A DNA stretch of 64,000 bases from JABFSS01 sp964497975 (GCA_964497975.1 CAZCFO010000001.1:1-64000), one strand, 5' to 3'; positions 16,795 to 25,221 are shown, numbered from the stretch's first letter. A program made the numbers and translations. Notes: a model not told the origin generated them from the sequence alone.

Positions 16795-16862
16795 GGAATT
16801 ATGAATTACGAATAACGAATTCTTGCTAAATATGTATTCGTAATTCGTTATTCGTTATTCGA
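16795..16862. repeat. word-palindrome: arms of GAATTACGAATAACG-type words
   Basis: Left arm (16795-16822) repeats AATTACGAAT-like words, right arm (16834-16861) is its near-complement, with an 11-base loop. It fills the gap between divergent genes. Confidence 0.85.
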
Positions 16863-16940
16863 TCGGAAAGATTCATACATGCCGCTAAAATGCACAGAAT
16901 AGTCAACAGTATCCCCCTCCCAAAAACACGCGTTTTCCGC

Positions 16941-16946
16941 TATAAT
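16941..16946 (+). promoter_or_regulatory. TATAAT box for the gene at 16967
   Basis: TTTTCCGCTATAAT as at 6684, followed by AACTGGATT; the ATG is 20 nt downstream, so this mRNA has a leader of about 14 nt containing ACACCCACC. Confidence 0.7.
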
Positions 16947-16966
16947 AACTGGATTACACCCACCTC

Positions 16967-17569
16967 ATGCATTCATCGCCTATGATGAGCCAAAAGCGTC
17001 CAGCGGGAGTCCTCGAACTGAAGCAGGAAGCGAAGGCAGAGCTTCAGGAAAGTCTCGGCTGGCCGGCCGAACCCAAGCGCCCGATGATCTGCCTTCCGGC
17101 GGGCATGTCGGAGAAGCTCGGCGGCAAAGTGTTTGAGGATCTGCTCCCCGGACTGCTCACGCTCCCGGTGGAACTGCTCGTGGTCGGAAAAGGTTCGGCG
17201 ACGTACGGATCGCTCTTCACCAAACTCGCCAAGGAGCACCGCCACCGCGTCCACATTGTGCCGGACAAAGACGATACCCTGCGCGGCATGTACTCGGCGT
17301 CCGACATGGCGCTCTTCCTGAGCGACCCGAGCCACTGCAAAGAGCTGCCCCTGTGTCTGGCCGCCGGCATCATCCCCGTCTCGCTCCCCTGCGATCTGCT
17401 GGAGGACTACGACCCGGTGCAGGAAGCAGGCAACGCGTTCCTGTTTGAGACGCCTAACGCCTGGCAGTGCTTCGCCTCCCTGGTCCGCGCGATCGAAACC
17501 TACAAGCTGCCGTTCGACTGGAAGACGATCCAAAGGCACGGAATGGAATCGATGCGGAACGGCAATTGA
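16967..17569 (+). CDS. GlgA-like C-terminal glycosyltransferase domain protein (half-size)
   Basis: 200 residues resembling only the second Rossmann domain of glycogen/starch synthase (GT5) or related GT-B enzymes: LPVELLVVGKGSATYGSLF, HRVHIVPDKDDTLRGMYSASDMALFLSDPSHCKELPL, then the sugar-nucleotide region. The N-terminal acceptor domain is missing, so catalysis on its own is doubtful; it may pair with another subunit or be regulatory. ATG at 16967 is the first after the promoter; 16982 is possible. Confidence 0.7.
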   Translation: MHSSPMMSQKRPAGVLELKQEAKAELQESLGWPAEPKRPMICLPAGMSEKLGGKVFEDLLPGLLTLPVELLVVGKGSATYGSLFTKLAKEHRHRVHIVPDKDDTLRGMYSASDMALFLSDPSHCKELPLCLAAGIIPVSLPCDLLEDYDPVQEAGNAFLFETPNAWQCFASLVRAIETYKLPFDWKTIQRHGMESMRNGN

Positions 17570-17588
17570 GAAGAAGCGTGTCACCAAG

Positions 17589-17615
17589 AGTCACCCCCGG
17601 CCGAAGCCAGGGGTG
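17589..17615. terminator. hairpin between convergent genes
   Basis: CACCCCCGGC and GCCAGGGGTG arms around CGAA, between the stops at 17569 and 17647. A T-run is not obvious, so terminator function is tentative. Confidence 0.4.
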
Positions 17616-17646
17616 GTTGATCCTTCAACCATGACTCTCGTTCCTT

Positions 17647-17967
17647 TTAGAGGAACAGGAAGTACCTCCAATGGGTTTCGGGACTGCTGACCTCGATGCA
17701 GTGTCGGTCGCGACGATCGATACGACCCTGGTAGACGGACACAAACGCTTCTTTGGTTAGGACTTGAACTTCTACGGTGTCCCCTTCCCAGCTGATCAGC
17801 ACGGCCGGTTGGTGTGTGACATCAATGGAATTCGGGGACTGGATGAGCTTCCACTCCCAGAGACAACGCAGTGTCTGCAGCGACTGCTCAGCTGCTGACA
17901 GGCTGCTTCGCAGAGGGGCATGGACCTCGACCCGCTGAACACGGATGTAGTTCTGGCTTCCACTCAT
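17647..17967 (-). CDS. unknown 106-residue protein with a strong Shine-Dalgarno start
   Basis: Not recognised. The protein is a mixed alpha/beta soluble sequence with several Trp and no membrane segment. The start at 17967 is chosen because AGGAGG lies 8 nt before it; this clear ribosome site is rare in the window. The frame continues 21 codons upstream without support. Confidence 0.65.
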   Translation of the reverse strand: MSGSQNYIRVQRVEVHAPLRSSLSAAEQSLQTLRCLWEWKLIQSPNSIDVTHQPAVLISWEGDTVEVQVLTKEAFVSVYQGRIDRRDRHCIEVSSPETHWRYFLFL

Positions 17968-18203
17968 CGGAAAAACCTCCTGAAAGTACTGAGGGATGTA
18001 TAGAGCAGAAGCTCCGGTCTCCCTCGCCATGGTGTAAAAGACACGTTAATCTAAAATGTTATTTATGAATCGTCAAATACCCGGAAGGTTCGTCGTGATC
18101 GAGGAATGGTGAACCGTGGCCCGGCTTCGCACATGCGCTTCGCTTGGCAAGGTTTGAATCAATCACGGCGTAGTCTCGCGAACACAGTGAGCAGACGAAG
18201 CCG

Positions 18204-18223
18204 CCTGCCTGTCGACAGGCAGG
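18204..18223. repeat. perfect palindrome at the tRNA-Lys 3' end
   Basis: CCTGCCTGTC/GACAGGCAGG, 20 bp, beginning 2 bases beyond the encoded CCA of tRNA-Lys. It may act as a processing or termination hairpin. Confidence 0.75.
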
Positions 18224-18225
18224 GA

Positions 18226-18302
18226 TGGTGGGTCGGGTGGGATTTGAACCCACGGCCAATTGCTTAAGAGGCAACTGCTCTACCGGACTGAGCTACCGAC
18301 CC
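18226..18302 (-). tRNA. tRNA-Lys (anticodon CTT)
   Basis: Acceptor GGGTCGG/CCGACCC, anticodon stem GTTGC/GCAAT around CTCTTAA, T arm GTGGG-TTCAAAT-CCCAC, encoded CCA. No other gene shares its transcript nearby except the short-word repeat at 18350-18387. Confidence 0.96.
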
Positions 18303-18349
18303 AGGAGCCGCAATACCCTAGCAACATTACGGTCCAAGCTCAACGGCCA

Positions 18350-18390
18350 GTCATCTGTGCCGTCTGTCCCCTCTGTGCCCTTTGCGCCTT
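18350..18390. repeat. single arm of TGTGCC/CTGTCC words
   Basis: CTGTGCCGTCTGTCCCCTCTGTGCC-type words in tandem (period about 9-10) right after the truB stop, ending in TTTTTT. No complementary arm is visible nearby. Confidence 0.5.
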
Positions 18391-18392
18391 TT

Positions 18393-19247
18393 TTAGAAGA
18401 CCCTCCTCGCATGCGCCGTCCCGTCGGTCGCAGGTTCGAGAATCGCAACGGGGAGATCCTGGTGCCAGCCGATGGTATCGGGCGCGACGGCGGCCTCGAT
18501 GTTGCGGCCAAAGCGCAGCTCTTCGAAATCACTCTCGGTGAGCTCGTGCGCGGGGAAACCCTTGAGCACCTCCTTTAGAGGAAGCACATCGGTCCATTTG
18601 ACGGCGTGCGGCGCCTTGCCGTCGGCAACGGACCACTCCCCTACTTTGGTCCGGCGAAGACCGGCGAGGTAACCGCCGCAGCGCAGCACCTGACCCAGAT
18701 CGTGCGCGAGGGAGCGGATGTAGGTTCCCGAGCCGCAGGTGACGCGCAGCTTGAGACGCGGGTACGTATAGAGGAGGACCTCGATCTTTTTGATCTCGAC
18801 TTCGCGTGCGGGGATCTCGATCGCGATGCCCTCGCGCGCCTTCTTGTACGCGCGAACGCCGTCGATGCTGATGGCGGAATACGCGGGCGGCACTTGCGAG
18901 ATGCGTCCGACGAAGCGGTCCTGGATTACGCGCTGGAGCTCGCCCTGCTCGGGCGGGTTCCAGCCCATGCCGATGTCGAAGTACTCGAGCGTTCCCTCGC
19001 GGTCGTAGGTGGAACTGACGCGCCCCAGCTGGACGTCGGCTTCGTATTCCTTGGTGAGCTCGCCGAAGAGCTGCACGACCTTGAGCGCCTTCTTGCCGAC
19101 GGCCAGGACCAGAAGTCCGGTCGCCGCGGGATCGAGCGTGCCCAGGTGGCCGATGGACCGTTCGGGCAGCGTCTTGCGCACCACCGCCACCGCGTCGTGG
19201 GAGGTGAAGCCGTCGGGCTTGTCGATGAGGAGGAAACCGTGGCGCAT
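18393..19247 (-). CDS. truB: tRNA pseudouridine-55 synthase TruB
   Basis: Converts U55 of the tRNA T loop to pseudouridine. 284 residues; the catalytic Asp is in IGHLGTLDPAATGLL, with DKPDGFTSHDAV before it and the RNA-binding IRSLAHDLGQVL later. The ORF extends 131 codons upstream through the word-palindrome, but the ATG at 19247 starts at MRHGFLLIDKPDG, exactly where homology begins, 6 nt behind a TACTCT box. Confidence 0.95.
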   Translation of the reverse strand: MRHGFLLIDKPDGFTSHDAVAVVRKTLPERSIGHLGTLDPAATGLLVLAVGKKALKVVQLFGELTKEYEADVQLGRVSSTYDREGTLEYFDIGMGWNPPEQGELQRVIQDRFVGRISQVPPAYSAISIDGVRAYKKAREGIAIEIPAREVEIKKIEVLLYTYPRLKLRVTCGSGTYIRSLAHDLGQVLRCGGYLAGLRRTKVGEWSVADGKAPHAVKWTDVLPLKEVLKGFPAHELTESDFEELRFGRNIEAAVAPDTIGWHQDLPVAILEPATDGTAHARRVF

Positions 19248-19257
19248 GCGTCCAGAG

Positions 19258-19332
19258 TAACCGAGGAAACCGAAGCAACCAATAAAACCGAGGCCCTCGG
19301 TTTCTTCGGTTTCGTCGGTTGCGTCGGTTGCC
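19258..19332. repeat. word-palindrome: AACCGAGGAAACCG / CGGTTTCTTCGGTT
   Basis: Two arms of about 37 bp (19258-19293, 19294-19332) with almost no loop, both made of degenerate 9-10 bp words around CCGA. It lies between the divergent truB and 19347 genes, inside their promoter space. Confidence 0.9.
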
Positions 19333-19346
19333 CTATACTGACCTCC

Positions 19347-19907
19347 ATGAACCTTACATTGAGCTGGGATCTGTTCATCGTCGTCTTCTTCGCCCTCGTC
19401 ATCACGTACAGCTTCATCATCGGCAAGAAGGAGGCGATGAAGATCATCCTCTCCAGCTACATCGCGATCGTCGCCGTGCAGGGCATCGGCAACTTCACGC
19501 AGCGGCTGCTCGGCTTCGGCGAAACCCAGTCGATGCTCGGGAGCCTGGGCATCCCCTTTGATGCCACCATGACGTCGATCCTCAAGCTCGTGCTCTTTAT
19601 CGTCGTCATCGTCTTCCTGGCCGTGAAGGCGGGCCTCCACGTGCAGTACGGCAACAGCGGCAGCACCGTGACGAACATCGCGTTCACCGCGCTGAGCGGG
19701 TTCGCCACCGCGGGACTGCTGCTTGCCACGCTGCTCACGTTCATCGTGGGCGCACCGCTCATGGGCATGCAGGTGACGGCGACGCCCGGGCTCGACGCGA
19801 TCCTCCAGCAGAGCATGCTCATGCAGATCATGATCCAGAATCTGGATCTGTGGTTTGTTCTGCCGGCGGCGGTGCTCATCGGCGCGGGAGTCGCGAGTAA
19901 CCAGTAA
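19347..19907 (+). CDS. unknown integral membrane protein (about 4 helices)
   Basis: 186 residues, helices at about 5-25, 70-90, 100-125 and 165-183. It somewhat resembles CvpA-like small membrane proteins but I cannot confirm the family. The TATACT box is 7 nt before the ATG (leaderless pattern). It is the first gene of a possible unit with the pilin-like gene that follows at 134 bases. Confidence 0.75.
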   Translation: MNLTLSWDLFIVVFFALVITYSFIIGKKEAMKIILSSYIAIVAVQGIGNFTQRLLGFGETQSMLGSLGIPFDATMTSILKLVLFIVVIVFLAVKAGLHVQYGNSGSTVTNIAFTALSGFATAGLLLATLLTFIVGAPLMGMQVTATPGLDAILQQSMLMQIMIQNLDLWFVLPAAVLIGAGVASNQ

Positions 19908-20040
19908 AAGGAAAGAGAATGTGTCATGTCACGAACTCTCCCTGACAAAGCGTCAAGTTCATTCGATGTTCGCAGGGCTCCTTGCCTTGCTTAGAAGCGG
20001 CAGCCGGGGTAAGAATTCCTCAATTCCCCACTATTCTTCT

Positions 20041-20409
20041 ATGTCCACATTCCAGAGATTCTCGTGTCGCACCTGGCTGCTCCTCACGGGAGCGCTCGCC
20101 CCGATGTCCGCACTGGCCGGCTTCGGCGGAAACATCCCCGCCATTCCGGGCACTCCCTCTGCGGTCGATAAGCAGGGTATCCGCGATGTCGTTCTGCGCA
20201 TGCTGCAGTTCGTCCTCGACTTCCTCGCGCTCGCCGCGGTGGTCTTCATCGTGATCGCCGGCATCCGCCTCATCGTTTCCCAGGGAGGAGACGAGCAGAA
20301 GGACAAGGCCAAGAAGACGATCCTGTTCGTCATCATCGGTCTCCTCGTCATCCTGTTCGCCCGCGTGATCGTCGGATTCTTCACCGACACCATCCCGAAC
20401 GAGATCTAA
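20041..20409 (+). CDS. TrbC/VirB2-like pilin precursor
   Basis: 122 residues: a signal peptide ending APMSALA, a short Gly/Pro region, and two hydrophobic helices separated by the charged loop SQGGDEQKDKAKK. This two-helix layout is typical of TrbC/VirB2 pilin-like proteins found as small orphan genes in many candidate-phyla bacteria. No other secretion genes are adjacent. The frame is open upstream; the ATG at 20041 begins the signal peptide. Confidence 0.75.
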   Translation: MSTFQRFSCRTWLLLTGALAPMSALAGFGGNIPAIPGTPSAVDKQGIRDVVLRMLQFVLDFLALAAVVFIVIAGIRLIVSQGGDEQKDKAKKTILFVIIGLLVILFARVIVGFFTDTIPNEI

Positions 20410-20438
20410 ATCGTTCAGTGCACGAATCTCAAGCAAGA

Positions 20439-20466
20439 GCCCCCGCAGCGATGTGGGGGTTTTTGT
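20439..20466 (+). terminator. Rho-independent terminator of the pilin-like gene
   Basis: CCCCCGCA/TGTGGGGG stem with a GCGA loop followed by six T, 30 bases after the stop. A degenerate R1-like C-rich repeat follows at about 20470-20525. Confidence 0.9.
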
Positions 20467-20547
20467 TTATGCCCTCTCCCGGCCGTGCGACGCGGCCACC
20501 CTCTCCCGCTGCGCAGGAGAGGGAAGAATTCTGTCGAGGATGCCCCC

Positions 20548-21084
20548 TCACGCCGCCTCCGGCAGCGCCGGGATGATCGCCAGCGCATCATCGGCTTTCT
20601 CCTCGGCCGCGGGGACCACGCTGTCACGCACGACGATCGCATCGCGGCGCACCTCCAGGATCTGCGACGCGGGCAGAGCCACGCCCCGGCGCCAGAAGCG
20701 GCGCGGGAAGATCCACTGCAGCCGGAAGTCTTTGGTGGTGAACTGCACATCCTCGCACCGCCCCAGCGGACGGCCGCTCTCCGTGACGATGCGCTGTCCC
20801 AGCATCGGGCGGCCGCTCTCGAGCAGGGCGCGCAGGCGCACAAGATCGTCGATGGATGAGAGCGAATCGCGGTCGCGCACGGTGACGCGGATGCCCCAGT
20901 GCAGAATGTCGGCGGTCAGGAGGAACGGTGAGCCCGGCGAAAAAAAGCCGGAACCCCGCACGAAGAAGCCCTCCACCGCGCCGGTATCGGGATTGAGGAG
21001 GGCGCCGGCGATGGAACCCAGCGCTTCGCCCGTATCCTCCTCGATCACGGGAAGGCCGATAGACCTCGTATAACGGACCTGCAT
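20548..21084 (-). CDS. PRC-barrel domain protein
   Basis: 178 residues with two PRC-barrel-like modules: SIGLPVIEEDTGEALGSIAGAL... and MLGQRIVTESGRPLGRCEDVQF. The domain is known from RimM and photosynthetic reaction-centre H subunits and usually mediates binding. It is divergent from prs; the two starts are only 21 bases apart. Confidence 0.8.
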   Translation of the reverse strand: MQVRYTRSIGLPVIEEDTGEALGSIAGALLNPDTGAVEGFFVRGSGFFSPGSPFLLTADILHWGIRVTVRDRDSLSSIDDLVRLRALLESGRPMLGQRIVTESGRPLGRCEDVQFTTKDFRLQWIFPRRFWRRGVALPASQILEVRRDAIVVRDSVVPAAEEKADDALAIIPALPEAA

Positions 21085-21105
21085 CTGCTAGAATATAGCC
21101 TAGAC
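21085..21105. promoter_or_regulatory. 21-base divergent start region of PRC-barrel gene and prs
   Basis: Minus strand reads TATATT then CTAGCAG then ATG; plus strand reads TAGAAT/TATAGC then CTAGAC then ATG. Both -10-like boxes overlap, leaving no room for ribosome sites on either side. Confidence 0.5.
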
Positions 21106-22035
21106 ATGCATCTGTTCGCAGGATCTTCCCACCCGGCGCTGGCTGCCGCTCTCAGCAAGGAGCTCGGCGTCCCGCTGGGCAGTCTGACGACGAAGAAGTT
21201 CTCGTCCGGGGAGCGGTACATCCGTTTCGGCGAATCCATCCGCGGCAAGGACGTCTACATCCTCCAGACGGCCGGCAAGTACCCCAACGAAGACCTCATG
21301 GAACTGTTCCTGCTCTGCCAGGCCGCGAAGCTCAGTTTCGCCCGGAACGTCCACGTGATCCTGCCGCATATGCCGTACGCCCGCCAGGACCGCGTTTCGG
21401 AGCCCCGGGAGCCCATCTCGGCGCGCCTGATCGCGCGGCTGCTCGAAGTCTCCGGCGCGGACCACGTCCTGGTGCTGGAACTCCACTCGGACCAGATCCA
21501 GGGCTTCTTCTCGATCCCCGCCGACGCGCTTTCGTCGCGCATGATCTTCGCCGATTACTTCCGGAAGAAGAATCTCCCCGACCCCGTGGTGGTCGCCCCC
21601 GACGTGGGCGGCGCCAAACGCGCCAAGAAGTTCGCCGATTCCTTCGGCGCTCCGCTCGCCATCCTCCACAAGAACCGCCCGGATCATCACGAGGCCGAAG
21701 TGCTGGAAGTGGTCGGCGACGTGAAGGGAAAGACCTGCATCCTCTACGACGATCTTATCGACACGGCGGGCACGCTGCTCTCCGCCAAGCAGGCGCTCAT
21801 CGACCGCGGCGCGCGGCCGGAGGTGTACGCCGCTGCCACGCATGCGGTCCTCTCGGGCCCCGCCAACGAACGGCTGACCAAAGCCGGTTTCGCCGAAGTG
21901 GTCATCAGCGACAGCCTTCCGCAGGACCCCGACGCGTTCCCCTCGCTGACAATTCTCCCCATTGCACCGTTGCTTGCCAACGTCATCCGCCATATCGAGC
22001 GCGGCGAGAGCGTGACGGAGTTGTATCGGAGATGA
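21106..22035 (+). CDS. prs: ribose-phosphate pyrophosphokinase
   Basis: Makes PRPP from ribose 5-phosphate and ATP for nucleotide, His and Trp synthesis. 309 residues with two PRTase-like domains; the PRPP-binding loop is ILYDDLIDTAGTLL, the metal/ATP region MPYARQDR (residues about 88-95) and the ELHSDQIQGFF motif follow. The canonical DDxxDTGGT is DDLIDTAGT here. Confidence 0.95.
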   Translation: MHLFAGSSHPALAAALSKELGVPLGSLTTKKFSSGERYIRFGESIRGKDVYILQTAGKYPNEDLMELFLLCQAAKLSFARNVHVILPHMPYARQDRVSEPREPISARLIARLLEVSGADHVLVLELHSDQIQGFFSIPADALSSRMIFADYFRKKNLPDPVVVAPDVGGAKRAKKFADSFGAPLAILHKNRPDHHEAEVLEVVGDVKGKTCILYDDLIDTAGTLLSAKQALIDRGARPEVYAAATHAVLSGPANERLTKAGFAEVVISDSLPQDPDAFPSLTILPIAPLLANVIRHIERGESVTELYRR

Positions 22036-22037
22036 TG

Positions 22038-22165
22038 TGTCATGGTGAGGTGCGAAGCATCAGCAGATGCTGAGCCTCGAACCATGACGGTCATCTTTCT
22101 GGCGAATGGATGTTTTGTCACTGGCTCGAGGCCCGGCTGCGATTTCCGGGCACCTCGCCATGACA
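22038..22165. repeat. inverted pair of REP family R2
   Basis: GTGTCATGGTGAGGTGCG...GAGCCTCGAACCATGAC at 22038-22087 and an inverted, more diverged copy at 22121-22165. Same family as 15703-15807, again as an inverted pair. Confidence 0.85.
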
Positions 22166-22259
22166 CATCAGAATTCATTTTTTCCTAGTTGGCAATTTCT
22201 CTTCTCCCGGCGAATTTGTAGGCTTTCTTGGTCTTTTTACTTTCTTTGTCCCATTTCGT

Positions 22260-22898
22260 ATGAAGAAATTTCTGTCCCTGCTTGCGGCAGGCTCTCTGGC
22301 AATGACCGCAGTCAGCGGCGCTGTCGCCCAGTCGTCCTCGTCGTCCTCCTCTGAGGCGTCATCGATGAGCTCCTCCTCGACGGTTTCGTCGTCGGTCGCC
22401 TCGTCGTCATCCTCTTCCCGCCCCGCCTGGAGCTTTGTCGCCCCCAAGGGCAGCGTCACCAAATGCGAGGATATGCGCGGCATGTCCCGCGTCCGCTGCC
22501 GTGGCGGCGTGATGAAGAACGCCCTCAAGTCGATCCAGGAGAAGCACATGGACAACCCCACGCTGGGCATGAAGATGAAGGCCAAGAACACGATGATGCG
22601 CATGGAGCGCAAGGCGGAGAAGGCCGAGGTCAAAATGAAGAAGCCGACCCCGGTCACCGCTCCGCAGTTCTCCAAGCGCTCGATCAAGAACATGGAGCGC
22701 ATGCGCCAGCAGATGGGCAAGATGAACTTCATCCAGAAGATCCAGGTGAAGTCCCTCGGCGAAGGCGATGTCCTCCCGCCGTGGCACATGGGCACGTCGA
22801 GCTCCAAGACCTCCTCGTCCTCCAGCTCGTCGACCTCTTCCACCTCGAGCAGCGCGATGAGCTCGTCCTCGGCGATGTCGTCCTCGTCCTCGAACTAA
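22260..22898 (+). CDS. secreted Ser-rich, Lys/Met-rich protein (paralogue of 46485)
   Basis: 212 residues. A clear signal peptide (MKKFLSLLAAGSLAMTAVSGAVA) is followed by two poly-Ser tracts, one at 25-53 and one at the C-terminus, which frame a basic Met/Lys-rich core with one CEDMRGMSRVRC cysteine pair. The signal peptide plus poly-Ser start is shared with the gene at 46485. Upstream, TACTTTCTT lies about 16 nt before the ATG in both genes. Probably a surface or cell-wall-associated protein; function unknown. Confidence 0.8.
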   Translation: MKKFLSLLAAGSLAMTAVSGAVAQSSSSSSSEASSMSSSSTVSSSVASSSSSSRPAWSFVAPKGSVTKCEDMRGMSRVRCRGGVMKNALKSIQEKHMDNPTLGMKMKAKNTMMRMERKAEKAEVKMKKPTPVTAPQFSKRSIKNMERMRQQMGKMNFIQKIQVKSLGEGDVLPPWHMGTSSSKTSSSSSSSTSSTSSSAMSSSSAMSSSSSN

Positions 22899-22910
22899 GC
22901 AGGATTACCG

Positions 22911-22943
22911 AAAAGCGGGGAGCCCCGGCTCTCCGCTTTTTTT
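22911..22943 (+). terminator. Rho-independent terminator
   Basis: AAAAGCGGGGAGCC/GGCTCTCCGCTTTT stem followed by T residues, 13 bases after the Ser-rich gene. Confidence 0.9.
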
Positions 22944-22950
22944 GTGCATC

Positions 22951-23247
22951 TTATTCTTGATGAGCGGTGTTTTGCCGGAGTGTAGAATAGTCATGAATCA
23001 GCTGCATTCTCTCGGATGCGCTCATTTGCACGTCGATCCTTTGATCGCTGAAATGTGCAATTCTTTCGGAGAGGGTCCGCTGAATACTCTCTCTTACGAT
23101 TGTTATGCCTTCTTCGCTTCTTCGTTCCTCGGCCGCCTGATGCGTTCCGGCCCCGTACGCGGCAACGAGTGCTCCAATGACACCCAACGCTTTTCCCGCG
23201 GTCTTGAAAGGAAACGCTGCTGTGTTTTCGCGAGGAGATTCTGCCAT
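22951..23247 (-). CDS. unknown small protein with one membrane helix and a coiled-coil tail
   Basis: 98 residues: a hydrophobic segment GVIGALVAAYGAG at 22-34 and a long charged helix. A TACATT box ends 7 nt before the ATG. Not recognised; could be a spurious frame, though amino-acid use looks natural. Confidence 0.5.
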   Translation of the reverse strand: MAESPRENTAAFPFKTAGKALGVIGALVAAYGAGTHQAAEERRSEEGITIVRESIQRTLSERIAHFSDQRIDVQMSASERMQLIHDYSTLRQNTAHQE

Positions 23248-23384
23248 AGGAGATAATGTACTTTGTTGAGAGAAGATATCAAGAAAGACAGCAGTCCCAC
23301 GTATTCATGGGACAGTAGACGAAGATGGAGTCCGCCTTTCTTCGCAATTCGTGGCTTGCCATGAGAAGGCCGCAGGCCGACGAA

Positions 23385-23460
23385 TGGTGGGCGATGATGG
23401 ATTTGAACCATCGACCTCGACATTATCAGTGTCGCGCTCTAACCCCTGAGCTAATCGCCC
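23385..23460 (-). tRNA. tRNA-Ile (anticodon GAT)
   Basis: Acceptor GGGCGAT/ATCGCCC, anticodon stem CGACA/TGTCG around CTGATAA, T arm GATGG-TTCAAAT-CCATC, encoded CCA. The bases after CCA form a hairpin-rich repeat (TTCGTCGGCC...) ending CATGGCAAGCCA, the same ending as after tRNA-Val. Confidence 0.96.
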
Positions 23461-23556
23461 GATGATGTGAAAATGAATGAAACCGTTGATGGGAAAATCG
23501 GCTGTCGAACAGCCCGAAAGAGGGTACGTACCTCCGGGAAACCGGTCAAGAAGCCG

Positions 23557-25188
23557 TTATTCCCCTTTGAGCCACTTCCGGAAGGCCTCCAGCGACATCG
23601 GGTACGGGAACAGCTGCCCGTCGCGGTGGATGCCCGAGAGGGTTTTGGCGTCGACATGGAAGGTGAAGCTGAACTGTTTCGCGCCGTCCGGGGTCATGAA
23701 TTGCAGGTTCTGGACGCGCACGATCCCGGGGCTCTCGGCCGTGATGCCGGTCCTGAGCGTGGTGGTGCCGCCCGCGATGATGAGGGCCTTCTTGGCGCGG
23801 GCTTCGACGTCGGCGGGGAAGAACCGGACGATGGCGGGTGCGGACGACGCGATGGAGGATGAGGAGGACGCCGTGCGGACTTCGAGCGCGATCGCGGGTG
23901 CCGGAGGGGGCTCGCTGTACGGCGCGATGGCACCCACCGCGTCCCACCGGGCATAGATCCGGCGCAGGTCATCGGGGAGGGCCTTCGCATACGGACCCGC
24001 AATCACGCGCACGGCCACGGCATAGCGCTCCAGGCGCTCCGGAAGGTCGTTGCCCTCCGCGAAGAGGCGGAAGTCCTCCATGGACCGCAGGAGCGTTCCC
24101 AGGAAGGCCTGTGGGTCCGGCAGAGAGGCCGTATAGGCGGCCACTTCGCTCCCCCACTGCGCCACCGCGCGGCCGGGAACGGCCTCGGCCCTGTCGGTCT
24201 GCGGCAGCTGCAGCCAGCGTGCGAGTTGTACGTGTGGCGGCATGACGGGATGGGATTCCGTCCAGGCGGCGATGCGGTAATCATCGTGGAACGACACGAG
24301 CATCCAGAGATCGGGGTCGCGGATGAATTCCATCAGCAACGCGGCGACGCTGGGGAAGGCCCGGGCGTTGGCAAGCAGGATGGGCATCACCGCGGGAGGA
24401 AGGTCCTCGGACGCCAGGTAGCCGCGCAGGATGCCGTCCTGGACCAGGCTGCGCGCCGCGGGATCATCGTTGAGCAGCTGCTGCTGGAGGGTCGCCAGCC
24501 GCGCGCGGGCGGTCTGCTGCGTCAGGCGCGCATCGGATTCCGGGAACGTGAGGGCGTCGAGGACCGCCGGCAATTCCGGCACGCGGTCAAACACCGGCAG
24601 CGCGGGGGCGGTCTGCTTGCGGAGGAGATCGGTGGCGTCGCGCATTGATGCCGCATCCTGGGCCTGGATATGGGCGCGCTGGGACACCAGGTTATCGGGC
24701 GAGAAGAGCACGGGGATCTGGGCGGCGGACGTCCACGACGCCTCCCTGCCGGCGGGCAGCACCAGACGGAATTCCCCGCGCCCCAGGAGCATCGAGGCCC
24801 GCAGCGGCTGCACCGTGAAGGACGATCCCTTGAGCGTCACATGTCCCGCTCCGGCGAACCCCGAGAGGGTGACGTCGGAGATCCGCAGCGTGAAGAGCCC
24901 CTGCGACGCGATGACGACGGAGCCGTTTTCGAGCGACAGTCCCGCCTGGTCGCGGCGCAGAATGCCGCCCTTGAGCAGCACGCCGTAGGTTCCGTCTTTG
25001 AGGGCGAAGGGCGTATCGACGCCTGCGGCGACGATTTTCCCGTCGATGTGATCGGCCTGCAGCACCGTGGCAGGGAGCCCTTGCGACCCTGCAAACAGCG
25101 TGGCCGCCAGGAAGAACGCGAACACGGGAGCCGCGAGGAAGTGCCGATGGCGCAGGTAGGGACTGATGTGCATTTTTCTGTATATCAT
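23557..25188 (-). CDS. unknown secreted protein of 543 residues
   Basis: N-terminal signal-like segment HFLAAPVFAFFLAATLFAGSQG, then a beta-rich region (residues about 45-155: DGTYGVLLKGGILRRDQAGLSLENGSVVIASQG) that resembles FecR-like domains, a helical middle, a Ser-rich linker and a final beta domain. No catalytic motif found. The first ATG (25188) and MHISPYL (25173) are both possible starts. Confidence 0.75.
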   Translation of the reverse strand: MIYRKMHISPYLRHRHFLAAPVFAFFLAATLFAGSQGLPATVLQADHIDGKIVAAGVDTPFALKDGTYGVLLKGGILRRDQAGLSLENGSVVIASQGLFTLRISDVTLSGFAGAGHVTLKGSSFTVQPLRASMLLGRGEFRLVLPAGREASWTSAAQIPVLFSPDNLVSQRAHIQAQDAASMRDATDLLRKQTAPALPVFDRVPELPAVLDALTFPESDARLTQQTARARLATLQQQLLNDDPAARSLVQDGILRGYLASEDLPPAVMPILLANARAFPSVAALLMEFIRDPDLWMLVSFHDDYRIAAWTESHPVMPPHVQLARWLQLPQTDRAEAVPGRAVAQWGSEVAAYTASLPDPQAFLGTLLRSMEDFRLFAEGNDLPERLERYAVAVRVIAGPYAKALPDDLRRIYARWDAVGAIAPYSEPPPAPAIALEVRTASSSSSIASSAPAIVRFFPADVEARAKKALIIAGGTTTLRTGITAESPGIVRVQNLQFMTPDGAKQFSFTFHVDAKTLSGIHRDGQLFPYPMSLEAFRKWLKGE

Positions 25189-25221
25189 AGCAGAAATCCG
25201 GGGTTTTTTCCAGACGGATGA

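Noticed and set aside
15703..22165. insertion sequence with terminal inverted repeats (R2 pairs)
   Set aside because: The units are about 50 bp, with ordinary conserved genes between the two loci and no transposase frame.
22401..22960. frames at 22407-22787 (-) and 22463-22960 (+) as real genes
   Set aside because: Shadows of the Ser-rich secreted gene, which has a signal peptide and terminator.
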